A DNA stretch of 64,000 bases from Pegoplata infirma (GCA_963921195.1 OY992540.1:174501896-174565895); one strand, 5' to 3'. Positions 35,180-47,039 are shown, numbered from the stretch's first letter. Made by a program: numbers and translations. The notes: generated by a model not told the origin, from the sequence alone.

Positions 35180-37626
35180 GGCAATAGTGAAGGTTGGACT
35201 CCTCCTCTACTTATAGTGGATGAATCCTAACTTACGCTCATTAAACGCCAAAATAAGTGGTTTGGTTCTGATGTTTAGAGAATCATCAGGGAACGTGTGA
35301 GGGACAACGGAGACGGTAAGGATCTCTGGCTAAAAAACAGCTCAGACTACTTGCACCTATCCAAAGGTGAAGTGAAGTTCGGATTGAACCATCTGATTCT
35401 TTCCAAAGAGGAAACACAAAAATGACTCCTAGCTGCATGAGTGTGCAGCTGATTAATCTGCATCACTGTGATGCAGCTACAGCCGGATTGCTGCGTTTAA
35501 TCGAGAGGGATGTTATAGCCTGCTTGCAGGCAGTGTTTGGGGACTAAAGTCGCGGAAATTCATGCTCATCTCTTCATCTGGTGAAGGTAGGTCTAATTCA
35601 TTTCTTCTGTCTCATTACAGTCATGGCGATCTAATGGTGGCCGAGCTTGAACGCCATATGATGAGGATGACTCCTTAACACACTGAAATCGGGGCGAGTC
35701 TATTTTTGATTACCTTTTATCCTCTAATTTAGATATATGTACCAAGGAAAATAGGCCGATAATTGGGGAACAGGTTATCGATATAAATTTGGTTTCAAAA
35801 GCGGATTCGGTTAGAATTTCCGACTGGAGGGTATCTAACGAATGCTTTTACTCGGACCATTACTGGATACTCTTGAGCATTGATCTCTCAATGGAGAATA
35901 GGATCCCTTATAGGAAATTCTAGAAAATGAATTAGGTTAAATTCTGAAGTTTTGTTAAAGCATTTTCGCCTCCACAAATGGATAAACCGGTCAGCATACA
36001 GGATTTTACGAAATCTGTTGATTTAGTGACGAACACCGTTAGGGAAGCTTATCTTATATTCCTGCCCAAAGGCCTTGCCTCTGAAGAAGATCCATCCAAC
36101 CATGGTGAACGCCGGAGCTCAAGCTTCTATTTTCAGATAGTAGGAAACTATCGTCTCAGTTTTAATGCTTTTAAAAAGCAGGAAGGCGAAAAGAAAATCC
36201 TAGTCTATGTTCTGTCGAGAATTGGTGGGGACTACGGAAGCGGCGAGGATTTCTTGATAAGACAGATGGATTCTTTGCAGAAGAGAAGACACTGCCTTGT
36301 GTAAACTTTCACCACCTACAATTCCGATAAATGAGCAATGGTGGACGAACGTAAGATAATGTGGGTTTTCCGCTCCTTTAAGAACTACAAATTGGCAGGG
36401 CCTGTTAATATATTTCCGGCACTCGAGTAGGAGTGCCTCGGGATAATCATGCCATCGTGACTGACGCACATGGGTATCACTGGTGCTATTAAATCGGCAC
36501 CCCCGGTATGGAAGTGAGCACATCTGCGAAATAGGCTTGTAGGTTAAGAGAGTGGCAAATTCTTAAGAAACGCTCTTGGGGACACTCGTCCATATTAAGG
36601 ACGGTCGGCAGGACGGAACTGGAATATAAAACAAACTATATCTCACCGTAGATGAACTTTGATAGAGACTTCGAATTCCAAAGACTGGGCGAAAAACTCT
36701 GTTATGACAGAGAGGATGCAATCTCAATCTTTATGGACCAATCGAAGATGGAGATGGGTTCGGAAGTGAACACTGAATGCCTCGAAATCAGGTCTCAGGG
36801 CACTTGTCCGGAAGTAAAGTGTTTTCCAGGCTGAGGTACTTGCAATTGATAATGCCGAGCAGATGATTATAACAAGGGACCTTCGTTCCTGCGCTATTAA
36901 CATTTTCGTGGAGTCTTGTAGCTCTGAAGGCCATAGAATCAAACGCTGTAAATTCGGGAATTGTCAGGAATTGTATACAATCCTTTCGTCGAATCAGTCA
37001 GCACAGAGTCAAGCTAATAGAACGATGAATGTGCGAGAAATGGCCCTTAATCGGTAGGATATCTTAGAATAGAATGAAGGGGATAATCACGTAAAACAAA
37101 AACGATAGACGATGCAAAAACGACATCAAAATACATATCGTTTTGAATTAGAAACTTTTTCTTTTTTAAATTATTAAGGAGTGGTGTCTAATCCAGAATT
37201 ATCAAAAAATTTGAAAACATTTTGATAATGTGGCCGCTGCCAAATCCTAAGAGGACAAAAAGTCCTCTTACTTTAGGCAAACGAACACTCACAGGACACT
37301 GTATAATTGGCCAAATGGCCGTGCGTATGGGAATTTTTGATAGGGACTTTGGTAAAAGTTGTGGGGAAGTGAAGGAGGTGCAGTCAGTAAAGCATTTGTC
37401 TGATGAAAAGCCGCCTTAAGCTTTTGGGGGAAAAACATTCCATGACCTGGATTGCCTAAACGGGGTCTCATTGACAGCAGAATATCCTAGAGAATTGGGG
37501 TGGTTTAAGAGTTAAAAAATGTTTGTATAGAGGGGAGTAGGGAAATAGCAATTTAGGGAATCCCATTAGGCTTAATGACCTCCGAGTAAATTTGCCAAAT
37601 TGGCGGACGCCCATCCAACCTAATCA
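35180..37626 (+). mobile_element. Degenerate LINE ORF2: endonuclease, RT thumb, RNase H, knuckle
   Basis: Pieces follow the normal order of an I/LOA/R1-group ORF2. At 35422-35548 an endonuclease start has VQLINLHHCDAATAGLL. At 35723-35923 the endonuclease end reads VSKADSVRISDWRVSNE and SDHYWI, the SDH active-site motif. At about 36470-36620 a thumb remnant includes GHSSILRT. At 36652-37010 an RNase H remnant has AEVLAIDNA-type and NIFVESCSSEGH sequence. At 37280-37420 comes RTLTGHCIIG with a degraded CCHC region. The 3' end, GGACGCCCATCCAACCTAAT, is at about 37626. The middle of the endonuclease and the RT palm (no YADD) are deleted, and frameshifts and stops abound. The same family recurs at 58384-59255. 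Confidence 0.8.
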
Positions 37627-37910
37627 TTTTCGAATTACAATTAATAATTTTTGAATAAATGTAGACATTTTTCGAATTAAAACTTTTTTTCGAATTACAA
37701 TTGATCTTTTTTGAACTACAATTTATCTTTTTCCAACTGCAATTGCTTTATTTCGAATAACAATTGAAATTTTTCGAATAAAAATACATTTTTTAATTAC
37801 AAGTAAACTCTTAGAATGGAATTTTTGAATTACAAATGGAATCTTCAAATTACAAGTAGAGTTTTTGAATTACATTTAATCTTTTTGGAATTACATCTGT
37901 AAATGGATTA
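37627..37910. repeat. Foldback-family GAATTACAA repeat arm (single arm)
   Basis: Degenerate 20-bp units with the core TTTTTCGAATTACAATTGAT end in GGAATTACATCTGTAAATGG, the terminal motif of the foldback at 48921-49356. Only one arm is present, abutting the LINE 3' end. Confidence 0.6.
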
Positions 37911-37997
37911 GAATAACTTTAAAGAAATGTTTTTGTTTTTTACATATAACACTCTCACTTGTTTTCAATAATAGTGCGTTTTAATAATAGCGCCTAC

Positions 37998-38225
37998 GGG
38001 TTCCCGTAGGCTAGTTGGTAGCGTGCTAGCCTTTAAAGGTGGTGGTCGTGGGTTCGATTCCCACCAGAACCCTTGGTTTTTTTTCGCTACAACGAGACGA
38101 CGGTCATTGTTACCAGTTCTCGGTTAGGTTGAATTTATTAAAAATGAGTTGTAAATAAATAGAGAAAATAAATAAAAATAATTGATCATGTGTTGTGATC
38201 AAAACTATTATTATTATTATTATAT
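37998..38225 (+). mobile_element. tRNA-derived SINE with (ATT)n tail
   Basis: The head (37998-38072) has acceptor GGGTTC pairing with GAACCC, A box TAGGCTAGTTGG (38007), B box GGTTCGATTCC (38051) and a perfect GTGGG/CCCAC T-stem. The anticodon arm pairs badly around CCTTTAAAGG, so it is a derived copy rather than a working tRNA. A tRNA-unrelated body (38073-38200) follows, ending in an (ATT)n tail at 38206-38225. AGTGCGT occurs on both sides (near 37972 and 38228) and may be the TSD. Pol III transcription and LINE-dependent retroposition are inferred from the structure. Confidence 0.75.
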
Positions 38226-39403
38226 TAGTGCGTCAACCACTCGAAATCTCTTCAATGAAAGATTTCACACAGCCAAAATTGGCCCTTATGGTTTTTTTTT
38301 ATAAATTTTTAAATATGTAGGTACATACAAATCGCAAACGGTTACATAAAATGGTAACTATTCTTTTTATTTTACATCACTAATTTGAAAAAAAAAATGA
38401 TTTTAAAGGGTGTTTACCTTCGTTCGTTTGGTGCTACAACGTCAATGTAAATTGTGAATATATTATATATGCAAAGTACTTGCGAATTGGTTTTTTCGCT
38501 TATCCAAATGCCAATTTTTTTTATTTTTTTTTTTTTTTAATATATAGAATATACATAGTATTTCTATGTTTATTTGCCGCGTGTATATTTTTGTATACAA
38601 AGTTTGAATGTCGAACGAACCATAATGTAATGTATAGATGGATGATGGTTGTTTGCAAAATGATAAAAAAAAAAAATTATGGGGGACATGCGAGGGTGAA
38701 GTTGGTAGAATGGCAACCTTTCTATAAAGTTAACAGTCCACCCCATTCCAGGACCTCTTATTAACAATACGTACGAACATACATACAAACTGATTTAAAA
38801 TGAGTTTTGTTGCTAAATTCTAAATAAATATAAAAAAAAGGAAAACAAAAACCAAAGAATGATTCTAAATCCAGACACAGTAAGGAAGCCAAAGATAAGA
38901 TTTTTTTTTATTTTTTGCACAATTCTCTGTTATCATTTCCATAAAGATACATACATTCATACGTCAATTGATGTGTTTCACTTATTCTAAGGATTTTTAT
39001 TTATTTTTTTTCCTGATATCGGGTTAAATTGTAAGTACAGTACATTCACATAAATTTTAACAACCATGATGTTTTGGCTAATATTTTAGTTATACATAGA
39101 TAGATTTACTTTTACTTAAGTAAGTATATTCTCAATACATAAATAAACAAATAAATCGCTTTATGCAATTCATGAAATGCTTATAATTCTGTGCAAACCA
39201 TTATGTATTAGGGTTGAGCAAATTTAGATTTTATGAATTTCAAAATCGTCGGGTTTGGAAATGTTGCATTTTAGCATTGACCACCAAAGTCTCAGAAATA
39301 CCTAAGAATAGAGAAAACGTTAAAATATATTAAAACTTGACATATAATGTAAGAACGTTATCAACAATTTGAAAACTGCTTGAACTTGAAGAGGAAATAA
39401 ACA
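38226..39403. other. Low-copy-looking island
   Basis: No element ends or coding found. ATACATACAT/ACGTACG words are scattered (38770-38790, 38948). Open frames here are short and lack domain motifs. Confidence 0.4.
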
Positions 39404-40190
39404 GGAGAGTCTTCCTGGTGTCCCCTTCCGATCTTCATGAAATTTGCATATATTGTTCAGAACGAAAATTAATTCAACACGTATTTTTTTAGCGGGGGGT
39501 CGAAGTTGGCCTTTTTCAGGTTTTTATGATATACTCCTATTTACTCAAAATAAGTATAGGCATATTTGGTATCAGATTAAAGGTATTTAAAATACCTATC
39601 TCGTGTTGCTAACAACGTGCCAAAAAAGTACATATTTTTTGACTTATTAACAAAAATGTCCTAAAATTTTACTCAATATGACGAAAAGTTGTGCATGTTT
39701 GGGCACGTTCTTTGCACAAGAAGATAGGTTTTCTAAAGACCTTTCATTTGATATGTAACATGACTACACTCAAAATAATTCTACAGTAAAGGGTTTAGTA
39801 AGTGATGTTGTAAAAAAATCTACTAATTAGTTACTAATTTTAGTATCTTTAAAGTACTAAAATTAGTAATTTTTACTGGTTTTGACTAATATTAGTAAAA
39901 AATTTTAGTATTGGTTACCAATTTCTGCACTGGGTCCTTTTGGACTAAAATTTAGTTAAATTTTTAGTATTGAATACCCACGTTTTTTTTTGGGTGTAGG
40001 TTTCTTTTTATATAATATAGGAGATAAAAGCAAAGAACTGAAAAATTACCGTTTCTTCCTCCCTCATTTTCACCCCTTAAATATGAATATGTGCCGCTAA
40101 AAAAAAATACGTGTCCCTTTATTTTTCCTGCTCTACAAAATAAAACCAATTCCATAAAGATCGGCGGATGACACTAGGGAGACTTCCCTT
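39404..40190. mobile_element. GGAGAGTCTTCCTGGTGTC TIR element, copy 1
   Basis: Left GGAGAGTCTTCCTGGTGTCC then CGATCTTCATG; right, read inward, GGGAAGTCTCCCTAGTGTCA then CGATCTTTATGG. It hosts the MITE at 39767-39996. An inverted copy without the MITE interrupts a LINE at 54515-55072. Family-like ends also occur at 59266-59758. Confidence 0.7.
39767..39996. mobile_element. 230-bp mariner-type MITE (TSD TA)
   Basis: Ends CACTCAAAATAATTCTACAG and CCCACGTTTTTTTTTGGGTG, with TA at 39765-39766 and 39997-39998. Both ends match the 3.3-kb element at 40678-43971, including TGGTCCTTTTGGACTAAAA near the right. The copy of its host at 54694 keeps the unoccupied GACTAGGTT (seen on the minus strand). Confidence 0.85.
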
Positions 40191-40677
40191 GTAAGTAAAA
40201 TAATTTGGGATATCGCAGGTATATGCGAAGTACGTAGACGTGGAGAATCAGTAACTAAACTTAAATCAGGAAACACATTATATTATAAGTATAATGAGAC
40301 ATCTTCCAATGGCGGTGTCGGTTTCTAATCAATCGTAAGCATATGAAAAATATTAAAGAACATATCAAACCGCGTAGTATACATCATAATATCGCTTAAT
40401 AACCGCTACAGCATGAAAATAATCCAAACATATGCCCCAACATCCGAATATATCTTTTATCTACTCACTTTCCAGGATGTACAGTGACAACGTTTATTAA
40501 AAGTAGTGTTTATAAACCGGTTAACCAAAAAACCGGTTTTCCCCCCAAAATTTCGTTTTTTTCGCAAACCGGTTAACCGGAATTGAAAATTTCCGGTGCA
40601 CCTAAACCCTTTTTGTGTCGGTTAACCGATTTTTTAAATACAAAAATTCTGAACTTTGTCTAGGCTGACCATTCGTA
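40191..40677. other. Spacer with ACCGGTTAACC motifs
   Basis: No gene. GGTTAACC/AACCGG words cluster at 40515-40630 in an otherwise AT-rich stretch; possibly a decayed element. Confidence 0.35.
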
Positions 40678-43600
40678 CACTCAAAATAATTCTACAGTAA
40701 AAAAATTAGTAAGTGCGTTGGTAACACAAATCTACTAATAAGTTACCAATTACCAGTATTACAGTAGTTTTTTTAGTATCTTCAAAGTGCTAAAATTAGT
40801 ATTTCTTACTGTTTATGAGTAATTTTTGTTGGTAGTTGGTTTTACTAATTTTTTTACTATTTTTAGTTCATAAAAGTACTAATATATAGTAATTTATTAG
40901 GTTTTTAATTTATTTTTGTTAGTAATAATTCCGTAAGGGGGCGCTTGTTTACAAGCAGAGCTACCAACTGTTTTTTTTTTGCAAAATCGTTAAATTTGAA
41001 TTCAGTGTTGTCACTATGTTACATTTCGGGTATTTGCTGGTGCTTTTTTGGTCTTGCCGTTTTTTAAATACGCGTTTTTAAAAATAAGGTATTTATGGTG
41101 TTTTTCCATTTTTTCGCGACATTTTTTTTTTAATTTGTGATTTTTATATTATCAATTTTTATATTATACTTACGCCTTAGACCTAATGTAATTGGAAAAA
41201 AACAGTCCCCTTTAAATTTGACTCAAGGTATCCTTTCAAAATTGCAGGTAAACGTGTTTTGTGTTCACAAATCACACACAAAAAAATTTTTTTTCCATGA
41301 CCGATTTTCATAGTATTTATGAACAAATTCATACAATTTATTACTTTTTCATAATATTTATAAACTTTTTCATACTATTTATGAAAAATGTTAAAAATTC
41401 TTAAATTTCACATATTATGATTTATTCATAAATACTATGAAAAAGTTTATAAATATTATGAAAGAGTAATAAATTGTATGAATTTGTTAATAAATACTAT
41501 GAAAATCGTTCATGGAAAAAAAAATTTTTGTGTGCAAGATCCCAAATGTTCTCTCAAAATTCATGAAAATAAAAAATAATTGATTTATACTTTATTAGTA
41601 TGCGTGAGCAGGTTACCAAGCCGACTAGGAATTTTTTGCGGTGGCGGGCCGCTGGCCACTGGCCCATTTTGCTTGCCGACGGCGGATTTCTTATGGCGTT
41701 GTATTTTTCTAATGATGCAATTAAAAAATGTATTTTTGACAGATTTAAATAAAGAAAATTTGGGTTTATTTTCGAAAATTGTGTAACAGGCAAAACGCGC
41801 AAAACAGTGACTCAAAAAGCGCTAAATTTGAATAAAGTAAAAAGCGATAAAAAATAATTTTAATTCAAGATTAAAAAAAAAATAGAAAATCATCAGGCCT
41901 ATTGACAGAATAAGTCTAAAAATTGTGAAATATCTTTTTTTAAAAATTTTCAACAAAGTTTTCCATTTCTTAGATTTAAAAAAATGCGCTTTTTGGGTGG
42001 TCGGATAGCTTTCAATCCAGCACGAAACGCGCTGAATTGGCATCGCTGTTTTTGGTTGTTATTTGATTGAAAACTTAAATAAGGTTTGTACCGGTTTGTA
42101 AGGTTTGTACCGGTTAAAATTTTTCGCAATTTATTTTTTTTTTGTTTCATTTAGCAAATTTAGTTTTGGATTATATTTTTTTTGCTTCATCAAGACAATT
42201 TAGTTTTTGGATTATAACATTTAAATATTGGGATTCCCCACGAAAGATATGAGTAAAATATTTTACTAAACTACCTGTATAATATCACTTCATACGGATT
42301 GGAAATACTAACAATATTTTTTAAAGAAAATGTATTATATTATATAATATTTTTAATGAAAATGTATTATAAACTTTTTGGTACATATTTTCTACATTTT
42401 TTTACAACTACGTATTTTTTAAAATATTTAATGACTGTTGTTTTTTGAAACAAGTTTGTTTACTGTCAAAATGAAGTAAAATGCATAAAAATTAAACTGA
42501 TAAAATATCCAAACATTTCATTAAAAAAGATCTGTGGCGTGTTGATTGAATGTAATACAAAAGTTTGTATTAAATTTATTGTTTTTTTAAGTAATATGAA
42601 TGTAATATTATTTTTACTCGTGATTGTATCAGCTTATTTATTTAATTTATGATAAAAACAAATAATTTTATTATCGTTTTTTCCGCTTTTTATCCTTTTA
42701 ACCTTAAAAAGCACATTTTCCATTTTTTTTTTAATTTTCTCTTTTTTTTCTTGTAGCTGATTTTTTTTTGTAAATTTTTACCCTTTTCTTACGATTTTTG
42801 CGTTTTTTTTATTATATTGGTAATGGCAACACTGTCTGTAATAGCCACCAAATGCTTCTTCACAGTTCAGCAGCAAGCAGCAGACAGAAAAAATGATGTG
42901 TACTCTATTTAATTATAATTTCACTAAAATGACGCATTTTTTATTTCTTAACATTAAAAGTGCATACCCCTAGCTGCAAATACAAAAAGTACTTATTTTT
43001 TAAATGTATAATTTATAATTAAACACAGTTCTTTATATTTCTTGCCGTCTGCTGCTTGCTGCTGCAGTGTGTGCGATAACCACGTTTTCTCGCATTTAAC
43101 TGCAGTGCTACCAACAGATTTTTCTGTTTGTTTAGTGCGAAAAAGAATTAAAACCGAAACAACGCGATACCCGGTCACGGAGTGTTTGAAAAAAAATATA
43201 TATTATAAATTTATTAAATTAAATTGTGTTAAAGTAATTGAATGTATGTTTTTTTATTTATTTCAATATGTTCATTAAATAAAATAACATTTCTATGTCA
43301 GTTTTTTTGTTTAATCGTTTTTTATTTCAATGGCTGTGTGAAAAAAACTCAAGATGAAGAGAACTTATGGATACACACACGAATACAAAAAAATGTATGT
43401 AAAAAAAGCACCCTCTGTGGTAAAATGTTTGTACATACATTTGAACATGTATTGATATTATTTCTTTTTTATATTTTTAGCGATCGTTTGCAAAGTAGAT
43501 TTCAATGGTATGGCGACATCAATCATTTATTTTTTCAAATGTGGTACAATCAACGCTAAAATTTTTTTTTAACAGCTTAAGAAGACATGTAATTAAGTAT

Positions 43601-43971
43601 ATCTTAAACCCGAAGTGAAATAAAAATCATTTACATATATATAATTTTTTTCTGATTTTTATTTACTAAAATTGATATAGGTAGTAATTTTATTCACTAA
43701 AATTAGCAATTTTATTTACTAAAATTAGTAACTTTTTTTACTAAATAGGACACAAATTTAAAATATTTATGATTTTTTTAGTAATTATATTTACTAAAAC
43801 TGTAGTAAATTGCAGTAATATTTACTGTTTTTTTAGTATTTTTCATGTACTACATATTAGTAACAAATTTTAGTATTGATTACCAATTCCTGCACTAGGT
43901 CCTTTTGGACTAAAACATTAGTACTCGTAGCTAAATTTTTAGTATTGAATACCCACGTTTTTTTTTGAGTG
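40678..43971. mobile_element. 3.3-kb element with the same ends as the 230-bp MITE
   Basis: Ends CACTCAAAATAATTCTACAG and ACCCACGTTTTTTTTTGAGTG with TA on both sides (40676-40677, 43972-43973). Sub-terminal TACTAAAATTAGTAA repeats occur at both ends. A mariner-type transposase would be expected but I cannot recognise one: the short frames at about 43042-43559 show no catalytic DDE/D pattern, and a palindromic guest sits at 41275-41534. GC-richer segments near 41635-41690, and inverted CAGCAGCAAGCAGCAGAC (about 42867 and 43040), indicate further foreign sequence. Confidence 0.75.
41275..41534. mobile_element. Near-perfect palindromic MITE
   Basis: CACACAAAAA...CCATGA pairs with TCATGG...TTTTTGTGTG. 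The inner arms with AATTCATACAATTTATTACT and its complement are almost identical. About 260 bp, centre near 41405. No clear TSD. Confidence 0.75.
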
Positions 43972-44070
43972 TACTGATTTGATCAGTACATGTACTGATC
44001 TTTGAGCACGTGTACTGATCAAAAATCGTTGTACTGATTTGTACTGATTTTTTGAAATATGTACTGATTG
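43972..44070. repeat. GTACTGAT tandem/palindromic cluster
   Basis: TACTGATTTGATCAGTACATGTACTGATC and further GTACTGATTT units, at least eight GTACTGAT words in about 95 bp. The cluster begins at the TA duplication of the 3.3-kb element, so the element landed in it. Confidence 0.6.
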
Positions 44071-44346
44071 TACATATTTTATTCGAAAGTTCTATACAAA
44101 AACTTGAAAAACCTTTGAATTTAGTATAAGTCGTTTGAATTTAATATACGTCAGAGTTGTTATTATAACTTAAGTCTGACTATGAGATAATTTATAATGA
44201 ATTAATTCTACGGAGATTAGAGTTTGTGAATACAGAGGTTCATCAACGGAAAAATGTTTATAAATTTTCCCACAATCTAGTTAAATTTAACAAAAAGTTG
44301 TGAAATTTTCTTAACTGTTAGGAACAAATTTTAGTTCATAACACAT

Positions 44347-44627
44347 CCCAGTCGGCAAAAAAAATCACACCTGATATACTGCTGACTCTCTCTTTATAAA
44401 ATTGCTGACATCTTCATACAATTTTTCAAAATGTCATCAATGACATGTCAGCAGTTGGTCAGCTGTTGTTTAAACGAATTGTTAGTGACCACCGATACTG
44501 GTCGACACTGCTGACCAACTACTGACATGTCATTGATGACATTTTGAAAAATTGTATGAAGATGTCAGCGATTTCATTAAGGGAGAGTCAGCAGTATGTC
44601 AGGTGTGATTTTATTTTGCCAGCTGGG
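44347..44627. mobile_element. CCCAGTCGGCAAAA MITE, copy 2 (TSD AT)
   Basis: Ends CCCAGTCGGCAAAA and TTTTGCCAGCTGGG, with AT at 44345-44346 and 44628-44629. The arms share CACCTGATATACTGCTGAC and ATGTCATCAATGACATGTCA with the copy at 22263-22533. Confidence 0.85.
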
Positions 44628-44629
44628 AT

Positions 44630-44988
44630 GCTTATTAGCTGGGAAGTTTTTTTAAAGAAAAAGTTGTCAAAACTTACGAAAAAAAAAGTCCTCAAAATCT
44701 GAGGAATTTTCTTATTCTTAAAACCTGTGGAATTTTGTTATATTTTCTGCAGTGAAACGATCAAAACATTCAAATAAAGTCGTTTTATGATGACAACAGT
44801 TGTTTTTTATAGTGGTTTTTTAACAGTTGTTTTTTTGCTGTTGTTTTTACTCAAAACACTTGTCAAGTTAGTTTAACCGACATTTTTGAGTGTTAAAAAA
44901 ACACCAGTGTTGCGCCGTAAAAAAATTTAGAGGGTTATTTCTAGAAAAAAAAAACATAAAAATTTGGGCGTACTGATTTGAGATCAGA
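44630..44988. other. AT-rich spacer with AACAGTTGTTTTT words
   Basis: No gene. 44755-44900 has AACAGTTGTTTTTT and ends GACATTTTTGAGTGTT, reminiscent of the ends of 56173-58034, but I cannot place a left boundary. Confidence 0.35.
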
Positions 44989-45759
44989 ACAAGTAAAAAA
45001 GTTAAATTCGGCCTTGCCGAATGTAGTGGTACCCTCCACAATTTCAAAAAGATTAGTGCAAAAAATTTTATTTAAAAGGAAATTACTTTTGAAAAAAAAA
45101 AATTTTTGAAAAAAAAAATTCCGCGAAAAAAAATTTTGGTAAAAAAAAAATCCGCAATTTTTTTCTTTTTTTGTAAAAAAATATGTTCGTACTTGTTTAA
45201 ATACCATTTGGTGTTTAATTATGTTCACATATGTCAACCAGCAGCCGAATTAAAGCATTTTGTATTTTTAGGTTATGTTGAATGTACTAAAATTTTTGAG
45301 GTGTCCTTACATTTTTGTTCATAACTTTTGAACCGCTGAACCGATATTGCTCAAATGCAATACCAAACTTCTCAGGAGAATTTCCAATAAATATGTTAAG
45401 TTTTAGTAATATCCGTGTAGTATTTTGGTCGTGATCACCATTTCCACAGACAGACGGACAGACGGACATCGCTAGAATGTCTTAATATATACTTTATGGG
45501 GTCCCAGACCGATATTTCGATGAGTTACAAACGGAATGACAAACTTATATATACCCTCTATCACTAAAGTGCGTATGATACTTGCTTGTTTCAAGTTACT
45601 TGTTGCTGCATTTATTAGGGTTTTTCTATAAAAATTTCGATAACTTAAACCAAAAATTTTGAATTTATCGAAATTCCCATAGAAAAACCCTAATAAATGC
45701 AGCAACAAGTAACTTGAAACAAGCAAGTATCATAAAGGCATAAGTGGAGGGTATAAAAA
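44989..45759 (+). mobile_element. mini-me-like repeat, copy 3
   Basis: ACAAGTAAAAAAGTTAAATT, TACCCTCCACAATTT, one AACTTTTGAACCGCTGAACC module (about 45325), AGACAGACGGACAGACGGAC core (about 45449), TACTTTATGGGGTC, ACGGAATGACAAACTTATAT, and GTGGAGGGTATAAAA at the end. A hairpin MITE (45574-45734) interrupts the terminal CTATCACTAAAGTGGAGGG. Confidence 0.7.
45574..45734. mobile_element. TATGATACTTGC hairpin MITE, copy 2
   Basis: TATGATACTTGCTTGTTTCA pairs with TGAAACAAGCAAGTATCATA; the arms of about 75 bp are nearly perfect with a loop near 45650. Other mini-me-like copies lack it. AAGTG flanks both sides loosely (about 45567 and 45742). Confidence 0.75.
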
Positions 45760-46689
45760 AATGGTTACCCTAACTGTGTCCAAATTTTCCAAATTAAATC
45801 TTAAAATTGATGTAGAAAAAAACACGCCATTTATTTTTTCAGTTCATTAAATTCAGAGAGCAATTAATTTTTGTTTTAAAGAAAAATCACTTTGAAAATT
45901 GAGGAATTTTTGCATGACATCGTTTTATATTTAATTGTTTCTACTGTAAATCAACATTTCTGTTGTTTACAAAACACATTTATTAAATTGTTTTATCGGG
46001 ATATTAGAACTGGCTCTGAATTGTTCAAATTTTGGATAAAAATATTTTTTTATTGAATTCTCTACAAAATTTCAAATTTACAGTGATCAGCAATTTTTTG
46101 TTTTCGGGAAAATGAGTTTAATCTTTAAAGTCATTTTTCTCAAAAACAAAAAGTAACTGATCTCTGAAATTTTGACATTTTGTAAAGAATACAACGAACT
46201 TTCATTTAAATATATAGATTTGTTTCGGAAACTTTAGAACTGTTGAGTTATACCCTATTTACACGTACAGTTTTAAATCGTTTTTAGCAGCAATATTTTT
46301 AGCACTTTCTTAAATCTATTACAGTATATTGACAGAAAATGCTAAAAATAATTGCTAAAAACGGTTTAAAACTGTAAGTGTGAATAGGGTTTAACTGTAG
46401 AAAAAATTAAAAATAAAGCGATGTCATGCAAAAATTGCTTAATTTTATCAAATTTCACAAAACTTTGAAGTTCAAAATCATTTTTCTCTAAAAATTTGAC
46501 ATTTTCTAAAGAATTTAATGAACTTTCATTTAATTTAAAAAAAAATAACAACAGCATGTTTTTTGCTAGATCGATTTTTAGGCTAAACTTTTAAAACTCA
46601 GACATAGTTCTGAGTTTTGTCCAAAGACAAATAATGCCAGTCGTTATCCCAAACAAAACTATAAATTAAATGTTTTTCGAAAAATGTAG
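45760..46689. repeat. Inverted-repeat region with a TA-flanked MITE
   Basis: TTTTTGCATGACATCG near 45907 is matched by CGATGTCATGCAAAAATT near 46421, and TTTCATTTAAAT-type and GACATTTT(G/C)TAAAGAAT blocks repeat. This looks like a decayed palindromic element that received the MITE at 46251-46391. Confidence 0.5.
46251..46391. mobile_element. 141-bp mariner-type MITE (TSD TA)
   Basis: TACCCTATTTACACGTACAG pairs with ACTGTAAGTGTGAATAGGGT, and the arms continue through TAGCAGCAATATTTTTAGCA. TA flanks both sides (46249-46250, 46392-46393). Confidence 0.75.
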
Positions 46690-47037
46690 AAAAAAATTTA
46701 TAAAGCAAATTGCTCTATTTTGCCATGTTTGACCACACCCATCTCTCCCATTTTTCCGACAAGATCAAACTTTTGTTCCACGATTTTTTAGTTCCATATA
46801 GGGCAATAAGCTCCGTAAATATGACTTTGATCCACCAACATTTTTTTCGTGGTACGTTTGAAATAAAAAGCTTCATATGCTTTAGAGTTATCTTTCGAAA
46901 GTAAGTATATTTTCAACAGACATACAGTCAGAAAGATTCGATAAAGTCGTTAATTTATAAACTTTATGGGGCCTAGGACCTATTTCTAATCAGTTACAAA
47001 CGGAATGACAAACTAATATACATCCCCTTTTGGGATA
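46690..47037 (+). mobile_element. mini-me-like repeat, 3' fragment
   Basis: The diverged body is followed by TTTCAACAGACATACAGTCA, ACTTTATGGGGCCTAGGACC and ACAAACGGAATGACAAACTA, matching the 3' half of the other copies. The 5' end is not identified. Confidence 0.55.
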
Positions 47038-47039
47038 AA

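Noticed and set aside
36652..36834. Separate small genes in 36-37.5 kb
   Set aside because: The frames are fragments of one degenerate LINE ORF2 and follow its domain order.
37998..38072. Functional tRNA gene
   Set aside because: Anticodon stem does not pair and the sequence continues into a SINE body with (ATT)n tail.
40515..40630. ACCGGTTAACC cluster as an operator or regulatory array
   Set aside because: Irregular spacing and no adjacent gene; more likely decayed repeat sequence.
43042..43559. Possible transposase exons in the 3.3-kb element
   Set aside because: Short frames with no DDE/D spacing, helix-turn-helix or zinc-finger pattern that I can recognise.
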